Shown here one piece after another: positions 28,362-36,281 of a stretch of DNA of 64,000 nucleotides. The notes under the pieces were generated by a model, which worked only from the letters and a program-made list of their open reading frames with translations, searched no databases and was not told the DNA's origin. The position numbers and the translations under genes were made by a program. How positions within the stretch are numbered: position 1 is the first letter of the stretch; each line of letters starts with the position of its first letter. This stretch comes from an uncultured Burkholderiaceae bacterium (GTDB taxonomy: Bacteria; Pseudomonadota; Gammaproteobacteria; Burkholderiales; Burkholderiaceae_F), in NCBI GenBank assembly GCA_944390675.1, contig CALXQR010000006.1, positions 1 to 64,000 on the forward strand, written 5' to 3'.

Positions 28362-29336
28362 ATGAGCGCTGAAATGAATGATATTGAGTTGAGCGGACAA
28401 GCGGCCGCGCGAGCCGCCCAAGGTGTGGGTTTTTATGTTTGCCCGACTGATCCGGAAGGTCTGAATTCGCTTTACTACACAATTGAAGTGACGGACGCGC
28501 AGGGCGTCGCTTTCCTTCGCCGACTGCTCACCATTGATGTGAAGAACATCCATCGAGGCGAAGTGCGTCAAAGCTTTATTTTGAATGCTCTGGGTGTCAT
28601 CACGGATTTCGTGTGGGTCGCTCATTTGCCGGATTCTGACGATCACTTCCGTGTTGTCTTCCAATCGCTCGATACCCTTGCCTGGATGCATCAGGTCGCC
28701 AAAGCCTTTGATGAAGAATTCACAACGCTTAAAGTGGCCACGGCCGTCTTATTTGCCGATCAGGTTCAAACGCCCCACGGCGATATGCCTGACGGAAAAG
28801 TTGTGACAATGAAAACCGCTAAGGGCGAAGTGCTTATTATGCGCTGCGGCCGCATGAGTCTTGTTCAGGGTGCCGAAGGCGCCTTTGAGGGCTTCACGCA
28901 CATGGGCTTTGAAATTGTTGACGATTTGGCCGCGATGACCTTGGCCAGCCACGCGGGCTCACCCATGGCCTTCGGCTGGGTGGCGCGCGATCAGATGCCA
29001 AGCGAGGTCAACGCCGCTCAATACATCGATTTTTCGGATCCCGCGCGTATGTTTATCGGCCGCGCTTTAACGGAAGCCCGTCTTAAAGCTGAAAAAACGA
29101 AAAAGTGCGTCGTGGTGGCTTCTCACCAAGACAATGCCGCTCAGTGGTTTGAGGATCCCTGCACGGTGAGCCTTGTGACCGAAGAGGGCGTGCCAGTGGC
29201 CACGACCGATCAGCCGACGCTTTTTGGTGAAAAATTGATCGGGTGTTTCTTCGTGCCTCAGGACGTTGATGCTTCGAAACTTCTTTGGGTGAACGAAGGC
29301 CAAGACGAAGCCTATCGGATTGAAGTGATCAAATAA
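28362..29336 (+). CDS. GcvT-like (aminomethyltransferase-fold) protein next to L-serine dehydratase
   Basis: A 324-residue cytosolic protein with the GcvT/YgfZ fold. Residues of about 45-75 read FLRRLLTIDVKNIHRGEV, followed by ILNALGVITDFVWV, the place of the GcvT catalytic aspartate. Near residue 230 it has RMFIGRALTEAR, resembling the FIGREAL segment of GcvT. It lacks the KGCYxGQ motif of YgfZ and is shorter than glycine-cleavage T protein (about 360). No gcvH or gcvP is present. It ends 17 bases before sdaA and shares its operon. A folate-dependent C1 reaction, or help to the Fe-S enzyme SdaA, are both possible. The exact role is not known. Confidence 0.75.
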   Translation: MSAEMNDIELSGQAAARAAQGVGFYVCPTDPEGLNSLYYTIEVTDAQGVAFLRRLLTIDVKNIHRGEVRQSFILNALGVITDFVWVAHLPDSDDHFRVVFQSLDTLAWMHQVAKAFDEEFTTLKVATAVLFADQVQTPHGDMPDGKVVTMKTAKGEVLIMRCGRMSLVQGAEGAFEGFTHMGFEIVDDLAAMTLASHAGSPMAFGWVARDQMPSEVNAAQYIDFSDPARMFIGRALTEARLKAEKTKKCVVVASHQDNAAQWFEDPCTVSLVTEEGVPVATTDQPTLFGEKLIGCFFVPQDVDASKLLWVNEGQDEAYRIEVIK

Positions 29337-29353
29337 TTTTTAAGGAGAACGCT

Positions 29354-30748
29354 GTGAGCGTAAGCGTTTTTGATATCTTTCGTGTGGGCATCGGCCCCTC
29401 ATCATCCCACACCGTGGGCCCCATGCGCGCGGCCGTGCGTTTTTCCAAAGAGCTGATCGCCAAAGGCTTGGATAAAGACACGCACCGCATTTGGGTGGAT
29501 TTGATGGGAAGCCTTGGCGCTACGGGCATCGGGCACGCCACCGACACCGCGTTTCAACTCGGGCTTATGGGCATTCTCCCTGCCAACGTCGACTTGGATG
29601 CCGCGCCCGGCATTCTTGAAGGTATCAAAAAGAACCACAAGCTCACGCTCGCAAGCGGCAAAACGATCGACTTTGATCCCTCACGCGACATTATTCTGAG
29701 CCCTGAAAAGATTGCGATTTACCACACCAACGCCATGCACATCATCGCTCAGGATGCCGACGGCAAGGTTCTTTTATCTCGCCGCTACTATTCCGTGGGC
29801 GGGGGCTTTATTGTAGAAAGCGACCCGAATGATTTCGATAAGGTGAGCGAAGCTAAGGAGACCGTTCACACTAAGCCTCAGCCTTATCCTGTAACCACTG
29901 CAGCTGACTTAATCGGGTGGTGTGAAAAAACGGGGCTTTCCATTCCCGAAATCGTTCGCGCCAATGAACGCGTTTGGTGGGAAACAGACGAAAAGATCAA
30001 CGAACAGCTCGATTATCTTTGGTCGGTGATGAAAGATTGTGTGGCCCGCGGCTTAAAGCACGAAGGGATAATGCCCGGCCCCCTTAAAGTGAAGCGCCGC
30101 GCCAAACAAATGTACGAGCGCTTGGATTTCGAAAACCGGTCGTTAAACGACCCGCTCGCAGTCCTTGATTGGGTAAACGCCTTTGCCTTTGCCGCCAATG
30201 AAGAAAACGCTTGCGGCGGACGTGTCGTAACTGCACCCACTAATGGCGCCGCGGGAGTCATTCCCGCCGTTCTTCACTATTACATGAAGTTTATTGATTC
30301 GGCGGATATCCAAGGCGTGCGGGACTTTTTGTTAACGGCCGGCCAGATCGGCATTCTCTACAAAGAAAACGCTTCAATTTCGGGCGCAGAAGTGGGCTGT
30401 CAGGGTGAAGTGGGCGTTGCCTGCTCAATGGCCGCCGGTGGCTTGGCTCAGGTCTTAGGCGCGACGCCTCAGCAGGTTGAAAACGCCGCCGAAATCGGCA
30501 TGGAGCATAACCTCGGGATGACCTGTGACCCGGTTGCAGGCCAAGTGCAGATTCCCTGCATTGAAAGAAACGCCGTGGCCGCAGTCAAAGCGGTGAACGC
30601 CGCGCGCTTGGCGCTTTTGGGCGACGGCCATCACTACGTGTCGCTTGACCAAGTGATTCTCACGATGCTCAAAACGGGCCTTGACATGCAGATGCAATAC
30701 AAGGAAACGAGCCGAGGCGGCTTGGCTGTCACGGTTGTTGAATGTTAA
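29354..30748 (+). CDS. sdaA: L-serine ammonia-lyase, iron-sulfur dependent, single-chain type
   Basis: Converts L-serine to pyruvate and ammonia with an oxygen-labile [4Fe-4S] cluster. The 464-residue chain contains both the beta domain (GIGPSSSHTVGPM at the start) and the alpha domain. Cluster cysteines are visible in GCQGEVGVACSMA, GMTCDPVAG and IPCIERNA. GTG 29354 is the start, preceded by TAAGGAGA. It follows the GcvT-like gene and is closed by the hairpin at 30770. It points to serine as a carbon and energy source. Confidence 0.96.
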   Translation: MSVSVFDIFRVGIGPSSSHTVGPMRAAVRFSKELIAKGLDKDTHRIWVDLMGSLGATGIGHATDTAFQLGLMGILPANVDLDAAPGILEGIKKNHKLTLASGKTIDFDPSRDIILSPEKIAIYHTNAMHIIAQDADGKVLLSRRYYSVGGGFIVESDPNDFDKVSEAKETVHTKPQPYPVTTAADLIGWCEKTGLSIPEIVRANERVWWETDEKINEQLDYLWSVMKDCVARGLKHEGIMPGPLKVKRRAKQMYERLDFENRSLNDPLAVLDWVNAFAFAANEENACGGRVVTAPTNGAAGVIPAVLHYYMKFIDSADIQGVRDFLLTAGQIGILYKENASISGAEVGCQGEVGVACSMAAGGLAQVLGATPQQVENAAEIGMEHNLGMTCDPVAGQVQIPCIERNAVAAVKAVNAARLALLGDGHHYVSLDQVILTMLKTGLDMQMQYKETSRGGLAVTVVEC

Positions 30749-30769
30749 CAGTCTGTTCTCCAAAACAAT

Positions 30770-30792
30770 TTGAGCCGCTTCAAGCGGCTCAA
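30770..30792. terminator. Terminator hairpin between sdaA and folA
   Basis: TTGAGCCGCTT (30770-30780)/AAGCGGCTCAA (30782-30792), a perfect 11-base stem between converging genes. T-runs are short on both sides. Confidence 0.7.
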
Positions 30793-30814
30793 TTGTCATG
30801 CGGAGCGTCAAAAA

Positions 30815-31303
30815 CTATTTTCGACGATAGGTTCTGAAGCTGTAACTGAAAGGATGGGCGTCAGTCGCCGGGAAGGACTCTTCCTCGGTAAGCATCCATT
30901 CATCGTCTTTTAAGGGCGTGAAGAACGCATCGCCCTCAAAATCAGCATTGATGTAGGTAATATGCGCGACTTGAACGAGGGGCATCGATTCTTTATAAAT
31001 CTGAGCGCCGCCCATAATAAAGGCAATAGGGGCGTCAGCCACTAAAGAGAGCGCCGCTTCAATGCTGCCCACAACGTCAGCGCCTTCAGCGACATAACCC
31101 TTTTGACGTGTCACCACAATGTTTCGTCGACCGGGCAGGGGACGACCCAGGGTTTCCCAGGTCTTGCGTCCCATAATCACGGGCTTGCCAAGCGTGGTCC
31201 GCTTAAAATAGCGCAAATCTTCAGGCAAATACCACGGCAGTTTTCCTTCTTTGCCGATCACGCCGTTTCGGGCGTGCGCAACGATCATATGGAGCTCCGT
31301 CAT
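30815..31303 (-). CDS. folA: Dihydrofolate reductase
   Basis: Reduces dihydrofolate to tetrahydrofolate with NADPH, closing the cycle opened by ThyA. The 162-residue protein has HMIVAHARNGVIG, the substrate-binding LPWYLPEDLRYFK with its acidic residue, VIMGRKTWE and IMGGAQIY. Two ATG codons lie in frame (31309 and 31303). AAGGAG is 7 bases before the second but only a base or two before the first, so 31303 is chosen. It follows thyA by 11 bases on the same strand. Confidence 0.96.
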   Translation of the reverse strand: MTELHMIVAHARNGVIGKEGKLPWYLPEDLRYFKRTTLGKPVIMGRKTWETLGRPLPGRRNIVVTRQKGYVAEGADVVGSIEAALSLVADAPIAFIMGGAQIYKESMPLVQVAHITYINADFEGDAFFTPLKDDEWMLTEEESFPATDAHPFSYSFRTYRRK

Positions 31304-31314
31304 CAACATTCTCC

Positions 31315-32115
31315 TTAAACCGCCACCGGGGCCTTAATAGCAGGGTGCGGATCGTAGCCCACAATCTCGAAATCCTCGAACTTGTAATCAAAGATCGAGT
31401 CCGGCTTGCGCTTAATGACAAGCTTCGGATACGGACGGGGTTCTCGGGACAATTGTAAGCGCACTTGATCAAAGTGATTGTTGTAGAGGTGGCAGTCACC
31501 GCCCGTCCACACAAAGTCGCCCACTTCGAGATCGCACTGCTGAGCAAGCATATGCGTTAATAGAGAATAGCTTGCGATGTTAAAGGGGACACCTAAGAAG
31601 ATGTCGCAGGAGCGCTGATAGAGCTGGCAGGAGAGTTTGCCGTCTGCGACATACACCTGGAACATCATGTGGCAGGGCGGAAGCGCCATTTTCGGCAGTT
31701 CTGCCACATTCCACGCCGTGACAATCATGCGGCGGGAATCGGGATTCGTTTTAATTGTGTGAACGAGTTCAGCGATTTGGTCAACGTTTTTGTCTGCGCC
31801 GCGCCAATTGCGCCACTGAACGCCGTAAACCGGACCCAGGTCGCCGTTTTCGTCTGCCCATTCATCCCAAATAGTGACACCGTTTTCATGCAGATAGCGG
31901 ATGTTGCTGTCGCCCTTTAAGAACCAAAGCAGTTCATGAATAATGGAGCGCAGGTGAAGCTTTTTCGTGGTCACAAGCGGAAAGCCGTTTTGCAGATTAA
32001 AGCGCATCTGATAGCCAAAGACCGAGCGCGTGCCCGTTCCCGTACGGTCGCTTTTGTTGACGCCGTGGAAAAAGACATGTCGCATCAGATCTTCATATTG
32101 GTGTTCAATCAACAT
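31315..32115 (-). CDS. thyA: Thymidylate synthase
   Basis: Makes dTMP from dUMP using methylene-tetrahydrofolate. The 266-residue chain is standard (E. coli 264). It has the catalytic cysteine in [20 protein letters not shown] near the start, [11 protein letters not shown] and the [17 protein letters not shown] segment. It forms the usual thyA-folA operon. The promoter lies in the A+T-rich 160 bases shared with the divergent regulator at 32276. Confidence 0.97.
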   Translation of the reverse strand: MLIEHQYEDLMRHVFFHGVNKSDRTGTGTRSVFGYQMRFNLQNGFPLVTTKKLHLRSIIHELLWFLKGDSNIRYLHENGVTIWDEWADENGDLGPVYGVQWRNWRGADKNVDQIAELVHTIKTNPDSRRMIVTAWNVAELPKMALPPCHMMFQVYVADGKLSCQLYQRSCDIFLGVPFNIASYSLLTHMLAQQCDLEVGDFVWTGGDCHLYNNHFDQVRLQLSREPRPYPKLVIKRKPDSIFDYKFEDFEIVGYDPHPAIKAPVAV

Positions 32116-32275
32116 GGTCTGTGTTCCTGAAAATTAAAATATATCTTTATATTCTACTTGAGGCCTCTGAGAGTTTGATGTTTGGCTGTCTCGCAAACCT
32201 ACCTCTAAAGTGGAAAAAATATTGGCATAAATTTTTATTGTTAGTTAATAATTTTTTATGTAAAATTTTCTCACT

Positions 32276-32959
32276 ATGAATAAAAATCTTCTTTCTTATG
32301 TCTCTGTGGCGGAATTGATCGCAAGAACTTTCCCGAATGCGGAAGTGGTTCTGCATGATCTCTCCAAGCCGCAGCATTCGGTGGTCTACGTTGCGAACAA
32401 TTCGGTGACGGGGCGCAAAGTCGGTCAGACTTTTCATCATTTGATTGAAAAAGCGGTCTTTGCGGGCAACCCTGCCGACGGCGTCGTGGACAATTATTTT
32501 TTTAAAAAAGAAGGCAAGCAAATACGATCTTCATCTTTGCTGATTCGCAATGAAGCAGGGGAGTTGATCGGCGCACTTTGCATCAATGTTGATGTCACGG
32601 CCGCTCAGCAGATCATTGACTTGGCCTCCGGACTTTTGCAAGGTAGAGCCAAGGGCGAGAACTCCAAGAGCGATCTTTCGGATTCGGCCTCCACACTGCC
32701 TGCCGTTTCAGCCAATTTTGAGGCGCTCGAAAAAGAGCAAAGTGTTCAGCACTTTGTCAATAACATGGTCGATTCCATGATCAATGAGCTCAACGCCGAC
32801 GGCAAAAAGACCAAAGAAGATCGTTTGGAACTCATCCGCTTCATGGACGAAAGAGGCGTTTTCTTAGTCAAAGGTTCGATGGAATACGTGGCCGGCAAGC
32901 TCGGACTCTCCAAAGTTACGCTCTACGGCTATTTGGACAAAATTCACGGTAAACGGTAA
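32276..32959 (+). CDS. YheO/DauR-type transcriptional regulator (PAS-like sensor plus HTH)
   Basis: A 227-residue regulator. Residues of about 5-110 form the YheO PAS-like sensor (VSVAELIARTFPNAEVVLHDLSKP, ending LIGALCINVDVT). A variable linker follows, and the C-terminal HTH (about 190-227) reads EYVAGKLGLSKVTLYGYLD. Relatives include DauR, repressor of D-arginine catabolism. It lies 13 bases before the PLP enzyme gene, so it probably regulates its own operon in response to an amino acid or related ligand. The 160 bases upstream, shared with thyA, are A+T-rich and may hold its operator. Confidence 0.87.
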   Translation: MNKNLLSYVSVAELIARTFPNAEVVLHDLSKPQHSVVYVANNSVTGRKVGQTFHHLIEKAVFAGNPADGVVDNYFFKKEGKQIRSSSLLIRNEAGELIGALCINVDVTAAQQIIDLASGLLQGRAKGENSKSDLSDSASTLPAVSANFEALEKEQSVQHFVNNMVDSMINELNADGKKTKEDRLELIRFMDERGVFLVKGSMEYVAGKLGLSKVTLYGYLDKIHGKR

Positions 32960-32972
32960 GCGAGGCAACGAA

Positions 32973-34073
32973 ATGTCATTAAGTTATGTTTGCACCAAAT
33001 GCGGCAAGCGCACGCCGGTCACAACGTTGGAACCTTGCTGCGAATGCGGCGGACTTTTTGAATTGGATTTCACCCCGCCCAAGTGGGATGAAAAACTCAT
33101 CGATAAAAACGAATGGAGCCTTTTTCGTTACCGCCGCTTCTTAGCGCTCGATGATGAGAGCTGGCGCACGGTTTCAATGGGCGAGGGGATGACCCCGATC
33201 ATTCGTCTGGATGAAAATGTGCTTCTCAAAATGGACTACTTCATGCCGACATTGTCTTTCAAAGACAGAGGCGCGGCGACGCTTGTGTCTCACATGAAGT
33301 CGATCGGCGTGAAAAGCTGTGTGCAGGACTCAAGCGGCAACGCCGGCAACGCCGTGGCTGCCTATGCGGCCCGCGCGGGCATTGGCTGCGAAATTTATGT
33401 CAAAGAAGACACCAGTCCTGCAAAAATCCGCATGATTGAATCCCACGGCGCCAAAGTCCATAAGATTGCGGGCAGCAGAGATCATTGCGCCGATGTGTGC
33501 CGTCAACGCGTGGTAAGCGACCATCTCTACTACGCCAACCACGTCTTTAACCCCTTCTTCTACGAAGGGATGAAAGCCTACATTTACGAAACCTTCGAGC
33601 AGCTCGGCCGCATTCCGAGCAACATTGTGGTGCCGGTCGGTAACGGCACGCTCTACCTTGGCGTCATTAAAGCTTTGGAACACCTGCTTGACTCGGGCGT
33701 TATTGAAAAGTTCCCGCAAATCATTGCGCTGCAAAGCGAATATTGCGACCCGTTGTATCAAGCAAACCTCAACCACGCGGCTGAACCCGCTGTCATAGAA
33801 GCTAAAGAAACGCTCGCCGAAGGAATTGCCATTGCACGACCCTCTCGCGGCGCAGAGCTTCTTGAACTTGCCTATAAGCACGACATTCGTTTTGTCACCG
33901 CAAAGGAAGACGAGATTTTAGCGGCTCGCGCTCTCTTGGCTTCCCGGGGCATTTACTGCGAACACACAACCGCGGCCAACTACGCGGCTTATAAACACTA
34001 TTGTGAACTTTATGGTCCGACATCCGATACGCTTATCACTATGTGCGGTGCGGGGATTAAGTCTGACCACTAA
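32973..34073 (+). CDS. PLP-dependent threonine-synthase-like enzyme with N-terminal zinc ribbon
   Basis: A 366-residue fold-type II PLP enzyme. The N-terminus has a two-knuckle cysteine motif (CTKCGKR at 7-13 and CCECGG near 28-33). The cofactor lysine is in LSFKDRGAA, the phosphate/substrate loop is SSGNAGNAVAAYA, and the glycine-rich stretch is VPVGNGTLYLGV. These are shared by threonine synthases and relatives such as diaminopropionate ammonia-lyase and cysteate synthase. Coupling to a DauR-type regulator argues for a catabolic lyase or a substrate other than phosphohomoserine. This is inference. No thrA/thrB is nearby. Confidence 0.8.
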   Translation: MSLSYVCTKCGKRTPVTTLEPCCECGGLFELDFTPPKWDEKLIDKNEWSLFRYRRFLALDDESWRTVSMGEGMTPIIRLDENVLLKMDYFMPTLSFKDRGAATLVSHMKSIGVKSCVQDSSGNAGNAVAAYAARAGIGCEIYVKEDTSPAKIRMIESHGAKVHKIAGSRDHCADVCRQRVVSDHLYYANHVFNPFFYEGMKAYIYETFEQLGRIPSNIVVPVGNGTLYLGVIKALEHLLDSGVIEKFPQIIALQSEYCDPLYQANLNHAAEPAVIEAKETLAEGIAIARPSRGAELLELAYKHDIRFVTAKEDEILAARALLASRGIYCEHTTAANYAAYKHYCELYGPTSDTLITMCGAGIKSDH

Positions 34074-34080
34074 GCCAAGG

Positions 34081-34114
34081 GATGTCCGAACGGACCGGGC
34101 TCTGCTCGGACATC
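34081..34114 (+). terminator. Terminator after the threonine-synthase-like gene
   Basis: GATGTCCGA (34081-34089)/TCGGACATC (34106-34114), followed by ATTTGTTAGAATTTTTT. The TGTTAGAAT inside this tail (34118-34126) also resembles the extended -10 elements noted elsewhere, so it could start transcription toward the hydrogenase genes. Confidence 0.65.
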
Positions 34115-34262
34115 ATTTGTTAGAATTTTTTGGATTGCTCTTTACTGAATTTGCCGGGATTTCCCCTTTATACAAAATCAAGGCAAACGGTTTTGAGCAC
34201 GGACGAACGTTTAAAAGAGGAGGCGGCGCGGCCGGTTCACAGAACCCATCGCGCTAATCAAT

Positions 34263-36269
34263 ATGAATCCCTTGATTTTCGGCGTCTGGGACGGGCGCTT
34301 TTACGACAACCGCTCCACATTCACCCCGGTGGCTCCGGAAGGATTGCCGCTTGAGCAGTTCTCGCAATTTAATCCCGGAAACCCCATCATGAGTTTCATC
34401 TGCGATCGAGGCTTTTTAGTTCTTGACCGCCGTGCCAACCTTGCTTTTTCACTTTGGCGCTACTACCAGCGCGCGGCGCGCGAGACCTGCGGCAAATGCA
34501 CACCGTGCCGCATCGGTGTATTGGTGATTGCCGAAGCGCTTGAAAAAACCGTCCGAGGCAAAGCCTCTGAGGTGGATTGGGAATACGTGAAGTCTGTCGC
34601 GCTTCAAATGAAGGAAACGAGCCTTTGCGGTATCGGACAGACGACGCCTGCTGCGCTTTTGGGGGCGCTTGAATTCTGTCCTGAAGAGATTTTGAATGCC
34701 CAGCCCGTCGCAGACAATGTCTACGACTACTACACGCTCCTGAGCGCTCCCTGCATCGAAGCGTGCCCCGCGCACGTCGATGTGCCGCGCTACATTGATT
34801 ACATCAAGGCGGGCGAACCGGAAATGAGCGCCGCGGTTCTTCTGCGTCACTATCCGCTCGTGGGCAGCTGCGGCCGCGTCTGTGTCCGCTACTGCGAAAA
34901 AGCCTGCCGCCGTCAGTATCTTGATGCCGCGGTCGATATCAAAAATCTGAAGCGTTATGCGGCGGACGCCACCGGTCCCATGGAAAATCTTTTTCACCGC
35001 GCTCAGCGCGACACCAACCCCATGAGCCCGAAAGTGGCCGTGGTGGGGGCGGGCCCTGCGGGCATCAATTGTGCGTACCACCTTTTGCTTCAAGGCTATA
35101 AGGTCGACGTCTTTGAAGCCAACCGCCACGCTGGCGGCATGGCCCAAGTCGGTATCCCGCAGTACCGCTTGCCCAAGGGCCTATTGGAAAGTGAAACCGA
35201 CGTGATTGAAGAACTGGGCGGCCGCTACTTCTATAACCAACGTTTGGGTTATGACTTCTCGCTCACGGACCTCTTCAACCGCGGCTATAACGCCGTGTTC
35301 CTCGGCGTGGGCTGCTCCAAGGGCATGTACCTGGGACTTGAAAATGAAGACACGACCCTTGAAGGCTACTTTAACGGCATCGACTTCCTGCAGAAAGTTG
35401 AACGCGCCGTGACAGGCAACAAGCCCTTTAAGCTCACGGGCGACGTGGTGGTCGTGGGCGGCGGCAACGTCGCCATGGACTGCGCGCGCTCAGCTGCTCG
35501 TTTAACAACGGGTAAAGTGCACGTCGTTTACCGCCGTACCGAAGAAGGAATGCCCGCGGACCACGAAGAAGTGGTCGCTGCTAAAGAAGAAGGCATTGTT
35601 TTCCACTTCCTCTCGGTTCAAAAGGAAATCTTGTCCGCGGATGGCAAAGTCACGGGGCTCAAGATCGCCAAGATGCGTGAAGAAAAGGTGCCGGGTTCTC
35701 GCCGCGGAAAACTCATTGAAATTGAAGGCACGGAAACAGTTCTTGAGTGCACGAACCTCATTGCTGCCATCGGTCAGCGGCTCGATCAGGAAGTGCTCTG
35801 CGACGATGACGGCATTATGTTTGATAAGCGCGGCAATATCTCGGTGAATGAAGCGCTTGCCACAACGCGCCCCGGTGTTTTCGCCGGAGGCGACGCTGCC
35901 ACCGGTCCCACGACATTGATTGACGGCCTGGCTCAAGGTCAGATTGCTGCTCAATCCATTAATGAATACCTCACGCGCGGGTCAGTGGGCTTTGTCGCTC
36001 GCCGCCGCATGGGCGAACTCATTAAGAAGGGCGAATTGATGAAGGAAACGGATCCCAAGATTGACCTTTGCCAATCGCCTCGTCATAAGCTTCAGACGTT
36101 AAGCGCCGAAGATCGTCGAGGCAACTTCGAAGAAGTGGACTTGCCGATGACGCAAACGGAGGCGATCACCGAAGCCAACCGCTGCATGCGCTGCTACCGT
36201 ATTTATGGTGTGGTCACGCAGCTGCCGATTCCCGGCAATGTCACGCATATTCAAAACCAAGCGGTGTAA
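34263..36269 (+). CDS. NuoF-type Fe-S / GltD-like NAD(P)H oxidoreductase fusion, partner of the [FeFe] hydrogenase
   Basis: A 668-residue flavoprotein. Residues 1-150 match only the C-terminal Fe-S part of NuoF/HydB (Cys76, 79, 82 in CGKCTPC and Cys122 in SLCGIGQ); the FMN- and NADH-binding domains of NuoF are missing. Next comes the GltD-type module: cysteines in APCIEACPA (164-168) and GSCGRVCVRYCEKACRR (203-215), an FAD site VAVVGAGPAGIN (about 258), and a nucleotide site VVVVGGGNVAMDCA. A C-terminal CMRC pair is also present. It should pass electrons between NAD(P)H and the hydrogenase encoded 12 bases later. ATG 34263 has no good ribosome site, but no other start exists in the frame, which is open back to 34215. 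Confidence 0.85.
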   Translation: MNPLIFGVWDGRFYDNRSTFTPVAPEGLPLEQFSQFNPGNPIMSFICDRGFLVLDRRANLAFSLWRYYQRAARETCGKCTPCRIGVLVIAEALEKTVRGKASEVDWEYVKSVALQMKETSLCGIGQTTPAALLGALEFCPEEILNAQPVADNVYDYYTLLSAPCIEACPAHVDVPRYIDYIKAGEPEMSAAVLLRHYPLVGSCGRVCVRYCEKACRRQYLDAAVDIKNLKRYAADATGPMENLFHRAQRDTNPMSPKVAVVGAGPAGINCAYHLLLQGYKVDVFEANRHAGGMAQVGIPQYRLPKGLLESETDVIEELGGRYFYNQRLGYDFSLTDLFNRGYNAVFLGVGCSKGMYLGLENEDTTLEGYFNGIDFLQKVERAVTGNKPFKLTGDVVVVGGGNVAMDCARSAARLTTGKVHVVYRRTEEGMPADHEEVVAAKEEGIVFHFLSVQKEILSADGKVTGLKIAKMREEKVPGSRRGKLIEIEGTETVLECTNLIAAIGQRLDQEVLCDDDGIMFDKRGNISVNEALATTRPGVFAGGDAATGPTTLIDGLAQGQIAAQSINEYLTRGSVGFVARRRMGELIKKGELMKETDPKIDLCQSPRHKLQTLSAEDRRGNFEEVDLPMTQTEAITEANRCMRCYRIYGVVTQLPIPGNVTHIQNQAV

Positions 36270-36281
36270 GGAGAGTCAATC

